Shown here in pieces: positions 1-5,853 of a DNA stretch of 10,162 nucleotides. Position 1 is the stretch's first letter; every line of letters starts with the position of its first letter. Location of the stretch: positions 1 through 10,162 of the forward strand of contig USCS01000043.1 of assembly GCA_900552875.1 (NCBI GenBank). Direction: 5' to 3'. Origin of the DNA: an uncultured Collinsella sp. (GTDB taxonomy: Bacteria > Actinomycetota > Coriobacteriia > Coriobacteriales > Coriobacteriaceae). Both the position numbers and the translations under genes were made by a program. Under the pieces are notes generated by a model. That model made no database searches. It was not told where the DNA came from and saw only the letters and a program-made list of their open reading frames with translations.

Positions 1-1025
1 TGGGGTCCTCGCCCTTTGAGTCCGCGAGCTTTGATGTGGCGCTCGATAAGGGCTGCGGCATGGGCTTCTCCGCTGTGCACAAGGTGCGCGCCGCCGCCTG
101 CAAGGCGCTGGAGGAGGCCATTCTGGCACCGTACGAGGAGCGCGCGAAAACGCTCGAGCTGCCGGCGATTGTAACCAGTGATTCCCGCCCCGCGCCCGAG
201 CACTACCGCGATGAGCCGCAGATCTGCGCCACCGTCACCTCGCTCGAGGCCGCCGAGGCCGCTCGCGCCGAGGGTGTAACGCGCATCTATATGACCACCG
301 ATGCGCTCGAGGCTGTCGGACTCTCCCCTGCCGATGCATTTGACCAGGGTATCGTGCCCGTACTCGACGAGGTCTGCCGCGCCGTCGACCACGTACGCGT
401 CGACCCGTGGGTTGTTGCCGGCGCTACGGTCGCTATTGGCAACATCTCTGAGCTTGCCCTGGCCGCCCAGGTTGGCGCCACGGCCGAGATTCGCTCTTGC
501 CTGCCGGTGCACAACACGCCCTGCATGGAGGCGCTTGCCGGGCGCGGAGCCGTTGCATTTTGGCTCTCGCCCGAGATCACGCTCGACGAGATTGTCTCGC
601 TCGGCGCCGCCGCGCCCGCGACTCTGGGCATCACCGTCTTTGGCCGTCCGCGCGTCATGACAAGCGAGCATTGCATTCTGCAAGTTGCCAACGGCTGCAT
701 CCACGATTGCGCCAACTGCCGTCTGCGTGCCCGCAAGCTCTCGCTCAAGAATATCGACGGCAAGGTCATGCCCGTACGCACCGACATCCACGGCCGCTCT
801 CGCTTGTACGACGCCTACCCCATCGACCTCACGCCTCAGGTTCCACAGTTACTCGATGCCGGCGTGCGCCGTCTTATGGTCGACGGAACCCTGCTCGAGA
901 CGGATGAGGTGGGCCGTGCCGTCGCCCGCGTCCGTCGTGCCGTCGAGGCGGCTCAAGCCGGCCGCAAGCCCGCCGCCCGCCTGCGCGGCGCTACCTCGGG
1001 CTGCATGTTTGTGGGAATTAGCTAA
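1..1025 (+). CDS. U32-family peptidase-like protein, C-terminal part (5' end outside window)
   Basis: The frame is open from base 3 with no stop before it, and codons upstream of the first possible start (GTG at 36) still read as protein, so the gene begins before the window. The visible part has the C-terminal region typical of large U32 proteins: a TSEHC segment, then a cysteine cluster (TGC codons from 672 to 719; spacing C-x7-C-x3-C-x2-C), followed by a stretch reading KNIDGKVMPVRTD and ending in a Y/PIDL-type motif. U32 relatives RlhA and TrhP are RNA-hydroxylation factors with conserved cysteines that probably hold an Fe-S cluster; others are called collagenases or peptidases. Which activity this one has cannot be told from the fragment. 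The stop is TAA at 1023-1025, and the pseudouridine synthase gene follows after 15 nt, so the two are probably co-transcribed. Linkage to an RNA-modifying enzyme fits an RNA role, but that is inference. Confidence 0.85.
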   Translation, partial: GSSPFESASFDVALDKGCGMGFSAVHKVRAAACKALEEAILAPYEERAKTLELPAIVTSDSRPAPEHYRDEPQICATVTSLEAAEAARAEGVTRIYMTTDALEAVGLSPADAFDQGIVPVLDEVCRAVDHVRVDPWVVAGATVAIGNISELALAAQVGATAEIRSCLPVHNTPCMEALAGRGAVAFWLSPEITLDEIVSLGAAAPATLGITVFGRPRVMTSEHCILQVANGCIHDCANCRLRARKLSLKNIDGKVMPVRTDIHGRSRLYDAYPIDLTPQVPQLLDAGVRRLMVDGTLLETDEVGRAVARVRRAVEAAQAGRKPAARLRGATSGCMFVGIS

Positions 1026-1040
1026 CCGAAAGGCTTACAC

Positions 1041-1700
1041 GTGAACGAAGAACCTCAAGTCCTCTACTGCGATGCCTGGCTCATGGCCATCGACAAGCCC
1101 GCCGGCATGATCGTCCACGGCGACGGCACCGGCGAGCGCACGCTCACCGACTACGCCAGCGACCTGCTGCTGGCGATGGGCGACGGCTTTGCCGCGACCG
1201 ACATGCAGCCGCTCAACCGCTTGGACCGTGACACCACCGGCGTGGTGCTGTTCTCACTCGACAAGCAGACGCAGCCCGCCTTTGACCAGATGATCATCGA
1301 CCACGCGTTCGTAAAGCACTACCTGGCGCTCGCCGAGGGCAAGATCGACTGGAACGAAAAGCTCATCGACAAGCCCATCGCCCGCGACCGTCACGACAGC
1401 CGCAAGATGCGCGTCGGCGCCAGCGGCAAGCCGTCTCAAACGCGCGTGAAGGTGCTCAAACGTCTTAAGAGCCGCCGTGGCCTGCCCACGCGCTCGTATA
1501 TCGATGTCGAGTTGCTCACCGGCCGCAAGCACCAGATCCGCGTACATCTGGCCAGCGAGCGCCATCCCCTGGTGGGCGATGACCTGTACGGAACGCCGCG
1601 TCCCTGCGGCCTGATGCTCCACGCCCACAGCGTGTCCTTCACGCATCCCGTAACCGGCGAGCACATCCACATCGAAGCCCCCTGCCCCTGGGAGCCCTAA
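1041..1700 (+). CDS. RluA-family RNA pseudouridine synthase
   Basis: This 219-residue cytosolic enzyme is predicted to isomerise uridine to pseudouridine in rRNA or tRNA. The family signature is at residues 60-67 (RLDRDTTG), where D62 is the expected catalytic aspartate. The second conserved block, GRKHQIRVHL, is at residues 161-170, followed by HPLVGDDLYG at 175-184. There is no N-terminal S4 domain: the protein starts directly with the YCDAWLMAIDKPAGMIVH segment, so it is a short, catalytic-domain-only member. The GTG start is supported by GAAAGG at 1028-1033, seven bases upstream, in the 15-nt gap after the U32 gene. A REP-like hairpin begins directly after the stop codon and may end the transcript. 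The substrate (an RluA, RluC, RluD or TruC-type site) cannot be assigned from sequence alone. Confidence 0.9.
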   Translation: MNEEPQVLYCDAWLMAIDKPAGMIVHGDGTGERTLTDYASDLLLAMGDGFAATDMQPLNRLDRDTTGVVLFSLDKQTQPAFDQMIIDHAFVKHYLALAEGKIDWNEKLIDKPIARDRHDSRKMRVGASGKPSQTRVKVLKRLKSRRGLPTRSYIDVELLTGRKHQIRVHLASERHPLVGDDLYGTPRPCGLMLHAHSVSFTHPVTGEHIHIEAPCPWEP

Positions 1701-1738
1701 ACCACCACAATGGGGACAGGCACCTTTGTGGTGGTTTT
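1700..1738 (+). repeat. REP-like hairpin, copy 1 (possible terminator of the RluA gene)
   Basis: ACCACCACAA (1701-1710) pairs perfectly over 10 bp with TTGTGGTGGT (1726-1735). The loop carries TGGGGACAGG, and TTT (1736-1738) continues the T run that starts in the stem. It begins immediately after the TAA stop at 1698-1700. The stem plus T run could work as an intrinsic terminator for the plus-strand genes. The GGGGACAGG core resembles the REP-type repeats associated with REP-associated (RAYT) Y1 transposases in many genomes; that resemblance is from memory and not searched. A diverged second copy is at 2069-2107. Confidence 0.7.
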
Positions 1739-1768
1739 GCCGCGATGGCTCTGCCGGATTCCCAAACA

Positions 1769-1984
1769 TCTCGATCTGTAACAGCTAAAGCCCATTTTGC
1801 GGTCTATCTGTTACAGATCGAGACATTCGAATCCCCTCAAGGGAATAATCTCAATCTGTAACAGTAACTCGGCAAAATCAGTCCCAGATGTTACAGATTG
1901 AGACAAAGGGACGGCGCGGTTCGTAAGTATCTCGATCTGTAACACCTAGCCCACTTTTAACGGTCCAGTTGTTACAGACGTAGA
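1769..1984. repeat. Array of six alternating 15-nt arms at 40-nt pitch (three 55-nt palindromic units)
   Basis: Left arms TCTCGATCTGTAACA (or TCTCAATCTGTAACA) lie at 1769-1783, 1849-1863 and 1930-1944. Right arms TGTTACAGATCGAGA or variants lie at 1809-1823, 1889-1903 and 1970-1984. Each pair is separated by exactly 25 nt. The gaps between units are 25 and 26 nt, so arm starts step by 40, 40, 40, 41 and 40. Units A and B pair perfectly (A over 16 bp). Unit C has three mismatches. Unit B carries G-to-A on the left and the matching C-to-T on the right, keeping the pair. No ORF with coding character spans it. It may be a palindromic repeat family or a protein-binding array; the function is unknown. 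Confidence 0.85.
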
Positions 1985-2001
1985 CAAACCGGTAGACAAC
2001 G

Positions 2002-2037
2002 AAAGCGGCAACGCCCGTGATGGACGTTGCCGCTTTT
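2002..2037. terminator. Intrinsic terminator between the convergent genes
   Basis: AAAGCGGCAACG (2002-2013) pairs perfectly over 12 bp with CGTTGCCGCTTT (2025-2036), with an 11-nt loop. It is followed on the plus strand by a T (completing TTTT at 2034-2037) and then CTA. The A-rich left edge gives a weaker T run on the minus strand. It lies between the plus-strand RluA gene and the minus-strand DeoR-type gene, so it could end transcription from both sides; the plus direction is the better match. Confidence 0.85.
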
Positions 2038-2068
2038 CTATTGAGAAAACTACTCGGTTTCCGTTGCT

Positions 2069-2107
2069 AACCACCACAATGGGGACAGGAGCCTTCGCGG
2101 TGATTTT
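2069..2107 (-). repeat. REP-like hairpin, copy 2 (diverged)
   Basis: This stretch shares 21 identical bases with the start of copy 1 (1700-1720 versus 2069-2089), and 33 of 38 bases match over the whole unit. The right arm has changed at three stem positions (2096, 2098, 2103). On the plus strand these make A-C or C-A mismatches. On the minus strand, the strand of the adjacent DeoR-type gene, all three become G-U pairs, so the hairpin still folds there. It ends 13 nt from the DeoR-type stop codon and has no good T run on the minus strand. Confidence 0.65.
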
Positions 2108-2120
2108 GGCCTTCCCGTCG

Positions 2121-2867
2121 CTAGACCGTGATGACGTTGTCCATTGCCCGGTACTTGGCAGGGACATCGCCTGCGGTAATAATCGTTGCGTCACGGAAGT
2201 CCGCGAACTTGACGGGCGCCACCATGCCAAATTTACTGGCGTCCGAGATTACGAAGCGCTTGGCCGTATGGCGCATCGAGATACGCTTTACTTGCGCCTC
2301 CTCGATATCGGGCGCCGTGAAGCCCTGCTCGGCGGCAATGCCGTTAGAGCCCCAAAAGCCACAGTTGAAGTTGTAGCGGTCTAAGGTTGCCAAGGCATCG
2401 GGGCCAACGAGCGCCTCGGTCTCGGGTTTGAGCTCGCCACCCAGCACCACGGTACGCATGCCGCGCAAAGCAAGGCGTTGAGCATGGAGCACGGAATCGG
2501 TCACATAGGTGACATCTTCAAGGTGTGGAAGATGCTCGATGAGCCTGAGCGTCGTCGAACCCGAGTCGATGTATACAAAGCTCTCGGGCTCCACAAGTGC
2601 CGCCGCACGGGCGCAGATACGTTCCTTGTCGTCGTTATGGAGATCGCTGCGCTCATTAAGCGTTAGGTCGCGCGTCACGTGCGCGCGCTCAAGGCTCGTC
2701 GCCCCACCGTGCACCTTGGCGATACGGTGTGCGCGATTGAGCGTCTGCAGGTCGCGCCGAATGGTAGACGCCGTCACGCCCAGGGCTTCGGCAAGCTCCG
2801 GCACGGTAACCGAGCCGGTCTGCTGAACCATCGACACGATCGCGTTGAGCCTATCTTCCGCTAGCAT
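2121..2867 (-). CDS. DeoR-family transcriptional regulator
   Basis: This 248-residue protein has the usual length and layout of the DeoR family. Residues 1-56 form an N-terminal winged helix-turn-helix; the recognition segment is around 22-43 (VPELAEALGVTASTIRRDL). A C-terminal sugar-phosphate-sensing domain follows, with the DSGSTT phosphate-binding loop at 101-106, GG at 143-144, GFTAPDIEEAQVKR at 182-195 and DASKFG at 209-214. Such proteins usually repress sugar or polyol catabolic genes and are released by a phosphorylated intermediate. The start at 2867 is supported by GGAGGAG inside the last codons of the upstream oxidoreductase gene, only 3 nt away from it, so translation is probably coupled. 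The natural target is the shared operon promoter near 3990-4140, but this is inferred. The effector is not identifiable. Confidence 0.93.
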   Translation of the reverse strand: MLAEDRLNAIVSMVQQTGSVTVPELAEALGVTASTIRRDLQTLNRAHRIAKVHGGATSLERAHVTRDLTLNERSDLHNDDKERICARAAALVEPESFVYIDSGSTTLRLIEHLPHLEDVTYVTDSVLHAQRLALRGMRTVVLGGELKPETEALVGPDALATLDRYNFNCGFWGSNGIAAEQGFTAPDIEEAQVKRISMRHTAKRFVISDASKFGMVAPVKFADFRDATIITAGDVPAKYRAMDNVITV

Positions 2868-2870
2868 CGC

Positions 2871-3950
2871 TTACTCCTCCTCGGGGTACACGACTCCCCA
2901 GTCGGCGCGTAGCTTGGTCATCAGCTCCATAACATCAGAAGCATAATCCAGCAGCTCACGCTTAGAGTCGTCGCCGGCAACGGCCTTCTCAAGATCGGCC
3001 ATCTCATAGCAAAGGGCGTAAGCCTCGGTGCCGGCGTGGACCTCCTCGCGGTGGCCGTCCGCAGTCCACACGATGGTCGCGTGATCGGCGCGCGGATACT
3101 CGTTGACCTCGATATAGCACTTATCGAAGCTAATAATCGAGCGCTTGGGTTGCTTGGAGTGGAGCGTGAGGCTCACAACACCCAGCTGCTGCTCGGCATT
3201 ACGGCAGACGATGCCGCCCGCAACGTCAACACCGGTCTCACAGGTGTTGCCCAACGAAACGACCTCAATGGGCTGGCTTGCCATAAAGAGACGCATGACG
3301 GACAGGGCATACACGCCAATGTCGAGCATGGCTCCGCCAGCAAGGTTGCGGTTGTAGAAGCGATTGGTCAGATCGCCGTACTCCTTGTAGCTACCAAAGT
3401 TGAGCTGGGCGAGGTTCATGCGGCCGAACTCACCGGCATCCATGCGACGGCGCAGCTCTTGATACAAGGGCATATGAAGCACCGTGGTGGCGTCCATGAG
3501 GACGACGTTGTGCTCGTCGGCGATGGCACGCGCCTCGTCGAGCTCAGCGGAATTGAGGGTAATGGCTTTCTCGCAGAGCACGTGCTTGCCGGCGGCCAGC
3601 GCGTCACGCAGATAGGTGATATGCGTGTTGTGCGGCGTGGTGATATAGACGGCGTCGATGCCCGGATCGGCGTAGAGGTCCTCAACCGATTCATAGACCT
3701 TCTCGATGCCATACTGCTCAGCAAAAGCCTGAGCCTTGGACAGCGTACGGTTGGCGACGCCCGCAAGCTTGCGGCCGGCAAGAGCGAGAGACTGGGCCAT
3801 CTGGTTGGCGATAACACCGCACCCGATCACTGCCCAGCGAAGCTCGGGAGCCGTAAAGATGTCGTTTGGGAACGGCTGATTCTGGACCGAGGCAAACGCC
3901 GCCTTTGCGGCTGCCTCGGCGTCGAGCGGAGCCTGTTTGGAATCTGCCAT
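2871..3950 (-). CDS. Gfo/Idh/MocA-family NAD(P)-dependent oxidoreductase
   Basis: This 359-residue protein is predicted to oxidise or reduce a sugar, inositol-like or diol substrate with NAD(P). A Rossmann nucleotide-binding motif GCGVIA is at residues 43-48, after a 37-residue alanine-rich N-terminal extension. THNTH-type contacts occur near 104-110 (TTPHNTH). The usual EKP motif of the family reads EKA (127-129), and the C-terminal domain has GGAMLDIGVY at 205-214, as in dihydrodiol-dehydrogenase-like members. The ATG at 3950 is preceded by AGGAGG (3962-3957) at 6-nt spacing, which supports this start and the extension. It is the first gene of a two-gene unit with the DeoR-family regulator, suggesting substrate-responsive control. 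The substrate is unknown, and no transporter or kinase for it is in the window. Confidence 0.92.
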   Translation of the reverse strand: MADSKQAPLDAEAAAKAAFASVQNQPFPNDIFTAPELRWAVIGCGVIANQMAQSLALAGRKLAGVANRTLSKAQAFAEQYGIEKVYESVEDLYADPGIDAVYITTPHNTHITYLRDALAAGKHVLCEKAITLNSAELDEARAIADEHNVVLMDATTVLHMPLYQELRRRMDAGEFGRMNLAQLNFGSYKEYGDLTNRFYNRNLAGGAMLDIGVYALSVMRLFMASQPIEVVSLGNTCETGVDVAGGIVCRNAEQQLGVVSLTLHSKQPKRSIISFDKCYIEVNEYPRADHATIVWTADGHREEVHAGTEAYALCYEMADLEKAVAGDDSKRELLDYASDVMELMTKLRADWGVVYPEEE

Positions 3951-4140
3951 GATGTGCCTCCTGAGTCATCGGAAGTTCTTCATTTCTAACAATCCTATAG
4001 TCGCACAATTGCGCGCGTATCTGCTCGTGTTTGCGTATTTATTTGCTTATCGGTCATTATTTAGCCATAGTTGGCAGATGTTTGCGCGGCTATGCGCATT
4101 ATCGCGCAAGGCTATGCGCGTAAATGCGCATGCGACGATC
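3951..4140 (-). promoter_or_regulatory. Upstream region of the oxidoreductase-DeoR operon with ATGCGC site cluster
   Basis: The 190 nt upstream of the oxidoreductase start are AT-richer than the genes around them in the part from 3980 to 4080, as expected for a promoter. No convincing -35/-10 pair was found; AATAAT on the minus strand just after a GGCTA stretch near 4060 is the best -10 candidate. Upstream lies a dense set of repeats: ATGCGCAT palindromes at 4092-4099 and 4124-4131, the 10-mer GGCTATGCGC twice (4088-4097 and 4110-4119, 22 nt apart), and the inverted pair TTGCGCG (4082-4088) and CGCGCAA (4103-4109). These look like operator sites, possibly for the co-encoded DeoR-family protein. 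That assignment is inference. Confidence 0.4.
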
Positions 4141-4490
4141 CTTGTGAAACATAAAGGGACGGAACACCAAAGCCCTAAAAGACAGACCCAGCTGTATTAC
4201 TTCACCCCTCTGGGGGCATCAGACATCAAAGGATCGTCCCAAACTGCCGGCACATAGAGACTGTCCCCCCCCATTACAGTCTGAAGTGGGCCACCGATAA
4301 ATTTCGATGGCGAGCATTCGGCGCATTGCCTACGATACGGGCAAGCCCCGAGGGGCCGCCGATCGGGCGCCTCCGGATGGCCGTCTGCCCCTGCCCCGTA
4401 GAGGGCCCGGGGGGTGTTGCCACCGGGGGCGCTCGCCGCTCCGGACGACTGATAGCAAGTCATTTAAGTCTGTCCCCAATGAGTAGGGAT
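4141..4490. repeat. Gene-free mosaic of GGGAC-type repeat motifs and GC-rich inverted repeats
   Basis: No convincing gene is present in these 350 nt. Short motifs recur: AAAGGGACGG at 4153-4162 (also at 1905-1914), GGGACG (4156-4161) facing CGTCCC (4235-4240), CTGTCCCC at 4261-4268, and CTGTCCCC again at 4470-4477. The last two are GGGGACAG on the minus strand, the same core as in the hairpins at 1700 and 2069. CCCC-TCT-GGGG forms a small hairpin at 4205-4215. The part 4345-4445 is very GC-rich with short stems (GGTG-TTGC-CACC at 4413-4424; CTCCGGA twice at 4371 and 4439). It may be REP-type elements or the decayed remains of a mobile element. Confidence 0.5.
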
Positions 4491-4492
4491 AG

Positions 4493-4525
4493 AAAAAGAC
4501 CCGGGTGCCGTGGGGCATCCGGGCC
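4493..4525 (-). terminator. Intrinsic terminator of the ribosomal protein operon
   Basis: On the minus strand a 12-position stem (4525-4514 with 4509-4498) closes on a CCAC loop. It has one C-A mismatch and one wobble pair, and TTTTT follows at 4497-4493. It starts about 30 nt after the rplX stop codon. A smaller hairpin, GCAAC with GTTGC (4533-4547), sits between the two. The position and T run make this the likely 3' end of the long ribosomal transcript. Confidence 0.85.
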
Positions 4526-4554
4526 TTTGCTAGCAACTTGATGTTGCGGGCAGC

Positions 4555-4860
4555 TTAGAACTTGTGGCCGCACTTCTTGCAGACGCGCAGCTTGTTCTTG
4601 CCGTCCTTCTCGTGACCGACGCGGGTAACCTTACCGCACTCGGGGCAGACGAGATTGACGTTAGAGGCGTCGATAGGAGCCTCCTGCGAAACGATGCCGC
4701 CCTGCTGGTTGGCAGCGTTGGGCTTGACGGCCTTCTTGACGACCGAAACGCCCTCGACAACGACCTTGTTCTCGGCGGGGAGAGCACGCAGGACAACGCC
4801 CTGCTTGCCGCGATCCTTACCAGAGAGAACCTGGACCTTATCGCCCTTCTTGATATACAT
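4555..4860 (-). CDS. rplX: 50S ribosomal protein L24
   Basis: L24 is an early-assembly protein near the polypeptide exit tunnel that binds the 5' part of 23S rRNA. The 101-residue protein has the N-terminal KOW segment (IKKGDKVQVLSGKDRGKQG, residues 3-21), and the length is normal. The C-terminal region has two CxxC pairs (C72/C75 and C94/C97), which would form a zinc ribbon; such pairs occur in some bacterial L24 proteins. The ATG start at 4860 has GGGGAG four bases upstream and lies 13 nt after rplN. This is the last ribosomal gene of the cluster here: a terminator follows, whereas rplE would be expected next. Confidence 0.97.
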   Translation of the reverse strand: MYIKKGDKVQVLSGKDRGKQGVVLRALPAENKVVVEGVSVVKKAVKPNAANQQGGIVSQEAPIDASNVNLVCPECGKVTRVGHEKDGKNKLRVCKKCGHKF

Positions 4861-4873
4861 ATATCTCCCCTAA

Positions 4874-5242
4874 CTACAGGGTCTCGGGAGCGAGCGAGAC
4901 GATCTTCATGTACTTCTTGTCACGAAGCTCGCGAGCGACAGGCCCGAAGATACGGGTGCCGACGGGCGAACCATCGTTGTTGATGACAACGCAGGCGTTC
5001 TCATCAAAGCGAATGTAGGAGCCATCCTTGCGGCGGATCTCCTTAACGGTGCGAACGACGACGCAACGGACAACGTCCTTCTTCTTGACGTTGGCGCCAG
5101 GGGTAGCCTCCTGGACAGCACCGATGAACACATCGCCGATGCCTGCATAACGACGCTTGGAACCGCCAAGCACCTTGATGCAGCGAATCTTGCGAGCGCC
5201 GGAGTTGTCGGCGACGTTCAGCATGGTTTGCATCTGAATCAT
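4874..5242 (-). CDS. rplN: 50S ribosomal protein L14
   Basis: L14 is a universally conserved large-subunit protein at the subunit interface; it contacts 16S rRNA helix 14 and the factor RsfS. The 122-residue product has the standard length. It begins with the typical MIQMQTMLNVADNSGAR segment, and the conserved GTRIFGPVARELR segment is near its C-terminus. GGAGG about 10 nt upstream supports the start. It is separated from rpsQ by 118 nt, an unusually wide gap for this cluster. Confidence 0.98.
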   Translation of the reverse strand: MIQMQTMLNVADNSGARKIRCIKVLGGSKRRYAGIGDVFIGAVQEATPGANVKKKDVVRCVVVRTVKEIRRKDGSYIRFDENACVVINNDGSPVGTRIFGPVARELRDKKYMKIVSLAPETL

Positions 5243-5360
5243 GGTAGATGTTCCTCCGAACTAAGAACCGAAGAGAGGTGCGCAGCCTTTATACGGCCCG
5301 TGGTATGCAAGCCAGACATACGCACATCTTCGGAAACGTACAAGTCGTAAGAGCGACTGC
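5243..5360 (-). promoter_or_regulatory. 118-nt rpsQ-rplN spacer with possible internal promoter
   Basis: This spacer falls at the S10/spc operon boundary, where many bacteria place the spc promoter. On the minus strand it contains TATAAA (5293-5288), a fair -10 match, but no good -35 lies at the right distance. Two weak 5-bp hairpins are present: AGTCG with CGACT at 5343-5358, and GTATG with CATAC at 5303-5321. A promoter is plausible by position and only weakly supported by sequence. Confidence 0.25.
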
Positions 5361-5621
5361 TTATTTAGCGCGCTCGACGACCTCGATGAGGCGCCAACGC
5401 TTCATCTTGGACATAGGACGGGTCTCCATAACGCGGACGGTATCGCCCACGCCAGCCGTGCACTCCTCGTCGTGAGCGTGCAGCTTCTTGGAGCTGGTCA
5501 TCATCTTGCCGTACTTGGGGTGACGCTTGCGCTCGGTGATGGTGACAACAATGGTCTTGGCACCGGAGACGGAGGTAACGACACCCGTACGGACCTTACG
5601 CGAGTTACGCGAATCAGTCAT
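5361..5621 (-). CDS. rpsQ: 30S ribosomal protein S17
   Basis: S17 is a primary 16S rRNA-binding protein of the OB-fold type that organises the 5' domain of the small subunit. The 86-residue product has the normal length. It carries the conserved ERKRHPKYGK segment (about 30-39) and ends with the usual GDTVRVMETRPMSKMKRWRL stretch. The ATG start has AGGAG upstream, and the gene follows rpmC by 16 nt. Confidence 0.97.
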   Translation of the reverse strand: MTDSRNSRKVRTGVVTSVSGAKTIVVTITERKRHPKYGKMMTSSKKLHAHDEECTAGVGDTVRVMETRPMSKMKRWRLIEVVERAK

Positions 5622-5637
5622 GTTCTCTCCTTAGGTC

Positions 5638-5853
5638 CTACTCGGCGACAGCGGACTTCTCCGCTGCGATCTCGCGGGCGCGCTGCTCCGTGAGGACGCG
5701 AGCGATGTCCTTCTTCACGGTGTTGACGCGAGCGGTGTTGTCCAGCTGGCTGGTGGCCATCTGGAAACGAAGGTTAAAGAGCTCGGCGCGCATTTCCTTC
5801 AGCTTCTCAACGAGCTGAGCGTCCGAGAGCTCACGAATCTCTGCGGGCTTCAT
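5638..5853 (-). CDS. rpmC: 50S ribosomal protein L29
   Basis: L29 is a small helical protein beside the exit tunnel; with L23 it forms the docking site for trigger factor and the signal recognition particle. The 71-residue product has the typical two-helix pattern (IRELSDAQLVEKLKEMRAEL, then a second helix from about residue 40). Its ATG overlaps the rplP stop codon by one base (TAATG), so translation is probably coupled. A short Ala/Glu-rich tail follows the core. Confidence 0.96.
   Translation of the reverse strand: MKPAEIRELSDAQLVEKLKEMRAELFNLRFQMATSQLDNTARVNTVKKDIARVLTEQRAREIAAEKSAVAE

Noticed and set aside
1825..1844. TTCGAATCCCC resembles the T-arm of a tRNA gene
   Set aside because: No acceptor stem, anticodon arm or D-arm can be built around it. 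It falls in the 25-nt gap between palindromic units and is likely chance.
1769..1984. CRISPR array as explanation of the regular repeats
   Set aside because: The arms alternate in orientation and are only 15 nt, the spacers are related to each other rather than unique, and no cas gene is near.
4197..4487. Small frames on both strands in the repeat region, for example an Arg/Pro-rich 59-codon plus-strand frame from 4308 and an 88-codon minus-strand frame
   Set aside because: No recognisable domain, no good ribosome-binding site, biased composition from GC-rich DNA, and overlap with the repeat motifs. They may be remains of a mobile element but cannot be supported as genes.
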